Positions 7,282 through 9,997 of a stretch of 9,997 nucleotides of DNA are shown here, piece by piece (within the stretch, counting starts at the first letter, position 1; every line of letters begins with the position of its first letter). The notes beneath the pieces were generated by a model. It saw only the letters and a list, made by a program, of their open reading frames with translations. It was not told the DNA's origin and searched no databases. Source of the DNA: Clostridiaceae bacterium (lineage in GTDB: Bacteria > Bacillota > Clostridia > Saccharofermentanales > UBA5734); contig JAAYKS010000286.1 in assembly GCA_012522285.1 (NCBI GenBank), positions 1 through 9,997 of the forward strand, given 5' to 3'. The position numbers and the translations under genes are program-made.

Positions 7282-8058
7282 TTACAACCTCCGGATATGG
7301 AATCCGCCGTCGATGTCCAGCACCTGTCCGGTGCAAAACGTGAGTCGGCCTGATGCCAGGACCGACACTGCGGACGCGATGTCTTCTGGCGTACCCCAGC
7401 GCGGGATGGGGGTGAGTCCCTCTGCGATCATCCGATCGTATTTGTCCCGCACGACGGCGGTCATATCGGTCCGGATGACGCCGGGACGGATCTCGTACAC
7501 CGGGATGCCGTCTGCGGCAAGCCGGTCGGCGAACAGCATCGTGGCCATGGCAATCCCGGCTTTGGAGAGACAGTACTCTCCGCGGCTGGTCGAGGAGGTA
7601 TAGGCGGACACCGATGAAATGTTGATGATGGCCGGACGGTAATCCGGGACGGTGTTCCTCGCTTCCAGCATGATCCTTGCCGCGGCCTGTGCCATGAAAA
7701 ATGTGCCTTTGAGGTTGACGCCCAGCACTTCGTCCAGGCTTTCCTCGGTCACTTCGAGCAGGTCACCGCGCTGCCGCGGCGCGATGCCGGCGTTGTTGAC
7801 CAAAAGATCCAGCCGGCCAAACCGCGCGAGGGTCTCGGCAAACAACCGCTCCCGGTCGGACGCCACGGCAATGCTGCCCCTGACATACAGGCCCTCGCCG
7901 CCGGACGCGCGAACAGACGCCAACAGCCCTTCCGCGGCGGATGCCGGGCCGGAGCCGATGGTGGCGATATTGTATCCTTCGGATGCCAACCGTTCCGCGA
8001 TGCCGCGGCCAATGCCGCGCGAGGCACCGGAAACCAAAGCGGTTATGACATGGGTCAT
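7282..8058 (-). CDS. SDR-family NAD(P)-dependent oxidoreductase (annotated type: 3-oxoacyl-ACP reductase-like)
   Basis: The 258-aa classical short-chain dehydrogenase has the cofactor motif SGASRGIG (10-17), NNAG (88-91) and the catalytic set Ser149, Tyr162 and Lys166 (YxxxK). RPGVIRTDM (191-199) and GQVLDIDGG (244-252) are typical of the FabG-like subgroup. SDRs interconvert a secondary alcohol and a ketone with NAD(H) or NADP(H). Standard pipelines would call it FabG, but its place as first gene of an operon with two flavoenzymes, with no acyl-carrier or fatty-acid gene nearby, argues against a fatty-acid role. An oxidoreductase for a sugar acid is possible given uxuA nearby, since Bacillus UxuB-type enzymes also include SDRs. 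The ATG at 8056-8058 has only a modest Shine-Dalgarno (GAGGG, 9 nt away), but the N-terminus fits the family length exactly. Confidence 0.92.
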   Translation of the reverse strand: MTHVITALVSGASRGIGRGIAERLASEGYNIATIGSGPASAAEGLLASVRASGGEGLYVRGSIAVASDRERLFAETLARFGRLDLLVNNAGIAPRQRGDLLEVTEESLDEVLGVNLKGTFFMAQAAARIMLEARNTVPDYRPAIINISSVSAYTSSTSRGEYCLSKAGIAMATMLFADRLAADGIPVYEIRPGVIRTDMTAVVRDKYDRMIAEGLTPIPRWGTPEDIASAVSVLASGRLTFCTGQVLDIDGGFHIRRL

Positions 8059-8148
8059 GCGGTGGTTCCCTCATTTCCGTCAATCCGGAACCGCACTCTC
8101 TCCGGACGGTTCTCCGGTGGATCGCGCGGCACGTCGCATATCCCTCTT

Positions 8149-8157
8149 ATTTTAACA
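8149..8157 (-). promoter_or_regulatory. Probable extended -10 promoter of the SDR/FAD/OYE operon
   Basis: In a short AT-rich island between the prepilin-peptidase-like gene and the SDR, the minus strand reads TGTTAAAAT, an extended -10 (TGn plus TAAAAT, one mismatch). No good -35 box lies 17 nt upstream. Transcription from here would give a leader of about 80 nt containing two TCCGGA palindromes (8084-8089 and 8101-8106) and a 5-bp hairpin (8102-8106 with 8113-8117). Readthrough from the upstream gene is also possible, because I see no convincing terminator between them. Confidence 0.4.
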
Positions 8158-8194
8158 TATATGGGGGCCTTCCGGGGTGGACGGGCACCGGTGG

Positions 8195-8686
8195 TCAGTC
8201 TCCCAACCAGACCGCGAGCCAGGGGGCCGCCACCGTGAAACCCAGCGCAATCCAACACAGTATCTCGGCTGTACACCACAACCGTCGAGCGCGTCCCGCC
8301 CGGCGGGCGGCATTTCCCGCATCGCGCGCGATCAGCCCGCATGTGATCCACACCACGGAAAGCCCGAGCGGAATCAGAATCCCGACCGAGATGCCGCATC
8401 CCAGTGCGATCAGTGCAAAGACCGCTCCAGTCAGGGTTTCCACCAGAGGGTATCGAACCGAGATGAGAGCCCCGCAATAGCGGCATCGCCCGCGAAGGAA
8501 GAGCCAGGAGAACACCGGCACCAAATCCATCACGGACAACTGGTGGGAGCAGGCCGGGCAGGCGGACGAGGGGCGGACGATCGACTGCCGACGGGGCAGC
8601 CGCCAGGCCACCACATTGAGAAATGAGCCGACGACTAAGCCCAGCAACCCGAGATATGCGACAAACCAGATGTCAATCCACTGCAC
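8195..8686 (-). CDS. Short prepilin-peptidase-like membrane protein lacking the aspartyl protease motifs
   Basis: The 163-aa protein begins like a type IV prepilin peptidase (PilD/ComC, family A24): first membrane helix (about 5-27) with GSFLNVVAWRLPR, then the cytoplasmic zinc-type loop with CPAC (43-46), DLVPVFSWL, CRYCG (68-72) and YPLVETLTG (79-87). Helices follow at about 86-121 and 140-161. Full-length enzymes are about 230-260 aa and cleave prepilin leaders using two Asp residues, one near an IPD-type motif and one in GxGD. Neither motif is visible; Asp122 in ARDAGNAARR is the only near match. The C-terminal half looks replaced or decayed rather than frameshifted, since I found no A24 motif in the other frames nearby. 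The GTG start at 8684-8686 has GGAGG 6 nt upstream. No pilin or secretion gene is adjacent. It may be an inactive paralogue or a diverged methyltransferase-type domain. Confidence 0.8.
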   Translation of the reverse strand: MQWIDIWFVAYLGLLGLVVGSFLNVVAWRLPRRQSIVRPSSACPACSHQLSVMDLVPVFSWLFLRGRCRYCGALISVRYPLVETLTGAVFALIALGCGISVGILIPLGLSVVWITCGLIARDAGNAARRAGRARRLWCTAEILCWIALGFTVAAPWLAVWLGD

Positions 8687-8733
8687 GCGCTTCCTCCGCC
8701 CTTTCGATGGCCAGTTCCGGCTGGTCTACCGAT

Positions 8734-8742
8734 ATTATAGCA
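8734..8742 (-). promoter_or_regulatory. Extended -10 promoter of the prepilin-peptidase-like gene
   Basis: The minus strand reads TGCTATAAT, a perfect extended -10, about 50 nt upstream of the GTG start. The -35 region at the expected distance (around 8757-8762) is poor, as is common for extended -10 promoters. Confidence 0.5.
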
Positions 8743-8878
8743 AGTCCGGACCTCGTTCCGTGCAGTCGGAGCATCAAGGTGCGGAGCCCTCCCGCAAATC
8801 CCGTCGGAACGGATGCATAAACCTATCTGCACCACGGCCGGGTTCCTTGTGTGATTCGCTAAACTCTCCGGGTTTCGG

Positions 8879-8907
8879 TTGACGCACAGGAGCCCTGCCC
8901 GTATCAT
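8879..8907 (+). promoter_or_regulatory. uxuA promoter
   Basis: TTGACG (8879-8884) and TATCAT (8902-8907), each one mismatch from sigma-A consensus, are separated by exactly 17 nt. Transcription would start near 8914, giving a leader of about 71 nt. Just upstream, CCGGGTT occurs twice (8838-8844 and 8868-8874), exactly 30 nt apart, as could suit a tandem regulator site. In the leader, ACGGC (8947-8951) can pair with GCCGT (8955-8959) shortly before the ribosome binding site AAGGAG (8968-8973). Confidence 0.65.
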
Positions 8908-8984
8908 GAGTGCTGCAAAATACAGCTGAAAAAACCACGGCCGATCACGGCGAAGCCGTTCGCATAGAAGGAGTGTGGATCCAA

Positions 8985-9997
8985 ATGGGCATGCACATGA
9001 CGTTCCGGTGGTACGGACCGGGACACGACAATATTCCCCTCTCCCACATCCGTCAGATTCCTGGCATTACCGGGGTCGTCGCAACCTTGATGGACAAGCA
9101 GGCGGGCGAAGTGTGGCCCGAGGACGAGATCCAGGCAATGAAGAAACAGGTCGAGGACGCCGGGCTCCGGATGGAAGTCATCGAAAGCGTCAACGTCCAC
9201 GAGGACATCAAGCTCGGCGGCGGCCGGCGGGATGAGTACATCGAGAACTACATCACCACGATCCGGCGTCTCGCCAAGGCTGGTGTCAAGGTCATCTGCT
9301 ACAATTTCATGCCGGTCTTCGACTGGATCCGCTCTGACCTGGCCAAACCGCTGGCAGACGGATCGACCGTGCTGGCGTATGACGGAGACCGCATCGAGGC
9401 CGCGGATCCGCTCCGGCTGGTGGAAAGTTTTGCTAAAGAATCGGGAGGCTTCTCGCTGCCGGGCTGGGAACCCGAACGGCTCAAAGAACTCACCTCTCTG
9501 TTCGACCAGTATCGCCATCTGGACGCCGACATGCTGTTCGATAACCTCGGCTATTTCCTGCGGGCCATCGTTCCGGTCTGCGAAGAAACCGGTGTCCGCA
9601 TGGCCATCCACCCGGACGATCCCCCGTGGCCGATTTACGGCCTGCCCCGGATCGTGACAGGCGAAAAGAATCTGGAGCGGCTGCTTGCGCTCGTCGACTC
9701 CCCCGCGAACTCCCTCACGCTGTGTACCGGCTCTTTGGGCTCCAATCCCGACAACGACATGCCGGCGATCCTGCGCAAGTTCTCCGGGATGGGAAGAATC
9801 GCGTTTGCCCACATCCGCAACATCAAAATCGAGCGGAAAGGGCTGTTCCACGAGAGTTCCCATCTTTCGTCCGACGGGAGTCTGGACATGTATGAGGTTG
9901 TGAAAGCGCTGTACGATACCGGTTTCGACGGGTATGTGCGCCCCGACCACGGCCGCATGATCTGGGATGAAAACGGCCGGCCGGGCTACGGCCTGTA
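8985..9997 (+). CDS. uxuA: Mannonate dehydratase, 3' end outside the window
   Basis: The 337 visible codons match mannonate dehydratase UxuA, which dehydrates D-mannonate to 2-keto-3-deoxy-D-gluconate in hexuronate catabolism in the cytoplasm. Characteristic segments are MTFRWYGPGHDNIPLSHIRQ (5-24), IHPDDPPWPIYGLPRI (208-223), CTGSLGSNPDND (247-258), AHIRNIK (275-281), ESSHLSSDGSLDM (290-302) and YVRPDHGRMIWDENGRPGYG (317-336). From the known UxuA fold, His209, Cys247, His276 and Asp321 are the expected manganese ligands, with His322 next to the active site. The family is about 350-390 aa, so only roughly the last 15-50 residues are missing. ATG at 8985 is chosen because AAGGAG lies 11 nt upstream; ATGs at 8991 and 8997 are in frame but less well placed. 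It has its own promoter and is divergent from the prepilin-peptidase-like gene. Other uronate genes may follow beyond the window. Confidence 0.96.
   Translation, partial: MGMHMTFRWYGPGHDNIPLSHIRQIPGITGVVATLMDKQAGEVWPEDEIQAMKKQVEDAGLRMEVIESVNVHEDIKLGGGRRDEYIENYITTIRRLAKAGVKVICYNFMPVFDWIRSDLAKPLADGSTVLAYDGDRIEAADPLRLVESFAKESGGFSLPGWEPERLKELTSLFDQYRHLDADMLFDNLGYFLRAIVPVCEETGVRMAIHPDDPPWPIYGLPRIVTGEKNLERLLALVDSPANSLTLCTGSLGSNPDNDMPAILRKFSGMGRIAFAHIRNIKIERKGLFHESSHLSSDGSLDMYEVVKALYDTGFDGYVRPDHGRMIWDENGRPGYGL

Noticed and set aside
8160..8194. Possible terminator after the prepilin-peptidase-like gene
   Set aside because: Only a 4-bp GGTG/CACC stem and no T-run in the right place; not convincing.
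8055..8486. A frameshifted remainder of the prepilin peptidase catalytic domain
   Set aside because: The alternative minus-strand frame has no membrane helices or GxGD/IPD motif, so the protease half does not appear to be present in another frame.
8904..9950. Minus-strand open frame of 348 codons opposite uxuA
   Set aside because: The plus strand encodes unmistakable mannonate dehydratase across the whole stretch; the antisense product shows no family features.

Overview
This is a GC-rich bacterial chromosomal window with compact genes, purine-rich Shine-Dalgarno sites, two GTG starts and sigma-A-like promoters. The mix of a MalT-like/BTAD regulator, uxuA and a clostridial-looking flavoenzyme pair suggests a high-GC, probably anaerobic member of the Firmicutes (Clostridia). 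That placement is inference. No tRNA, rRNA, CRISPR array, insertion sequence or phage gene was recognised.

Layout. Bases 1-82 hold the 3' end of a plus-strand gene resembling the C-terminus of thermonuclease (SNase-like) proteins. A perfect bidirectional terminator (102-127) separates it from a large minus-strand regulator (151-3090). The regulator joins a MalT-type STAND ATPase and helical repeats to a C-terminal winged-helix plus BTAD module. A divergent promoter region (3091-3224) also serves a plus-strand 2H phosphoesterase of the LigT / 2'-5' RNA ligase type (3225-3851). The 3' end of that gene overlaps the next operon tail-to-tail.

The core of the window is a tight minus-strand operon, transcribed 8058 to 3833. 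It encodes an SDR dehydrogenase, a 695-aa fumarate-reductase-like FAD protein, and an Old Yellow Enzyme (OYE) domain with a C-terminal Fe-S cysteine cluster. The three genes are separated by 9 nt and then overlap by 19 nt. Together they look like a small-molecule redox module able to interconvert alcohol and ketone and to reduce or oxidise a C=C bond. I cannot name its substrate.

Upstream of the operon, also on the minus strand, is a short prepilin-peptidase-like membrane protein (8195-8686). It keeps the N-terminal zinc-type domain but lacks the aspartyl protease motifs. Divergent from it, with a good promoter (TTGACG, 17 nt, TATCAT), is mannonate dehydratase uxuA (8985 to the window end, cut off near its C-terminus).

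How the genes may work together. uxuA points to hexuronate catabolism (mannonate to 2-keto-3-deoxygluconate). The neighbouring SDR could supply the fructuronate/mannonate oxidoreductase step, or the redox trio could act on an unusual sugar acid or aglycone. Both are hypotheses from position only. The most interesting candidate for an undescribed system is the SDR/FAD/OYE-FeS operon. Next are the peptidase-less prepilin peptidase and the Cys-tailed 2H phosphoesterase.
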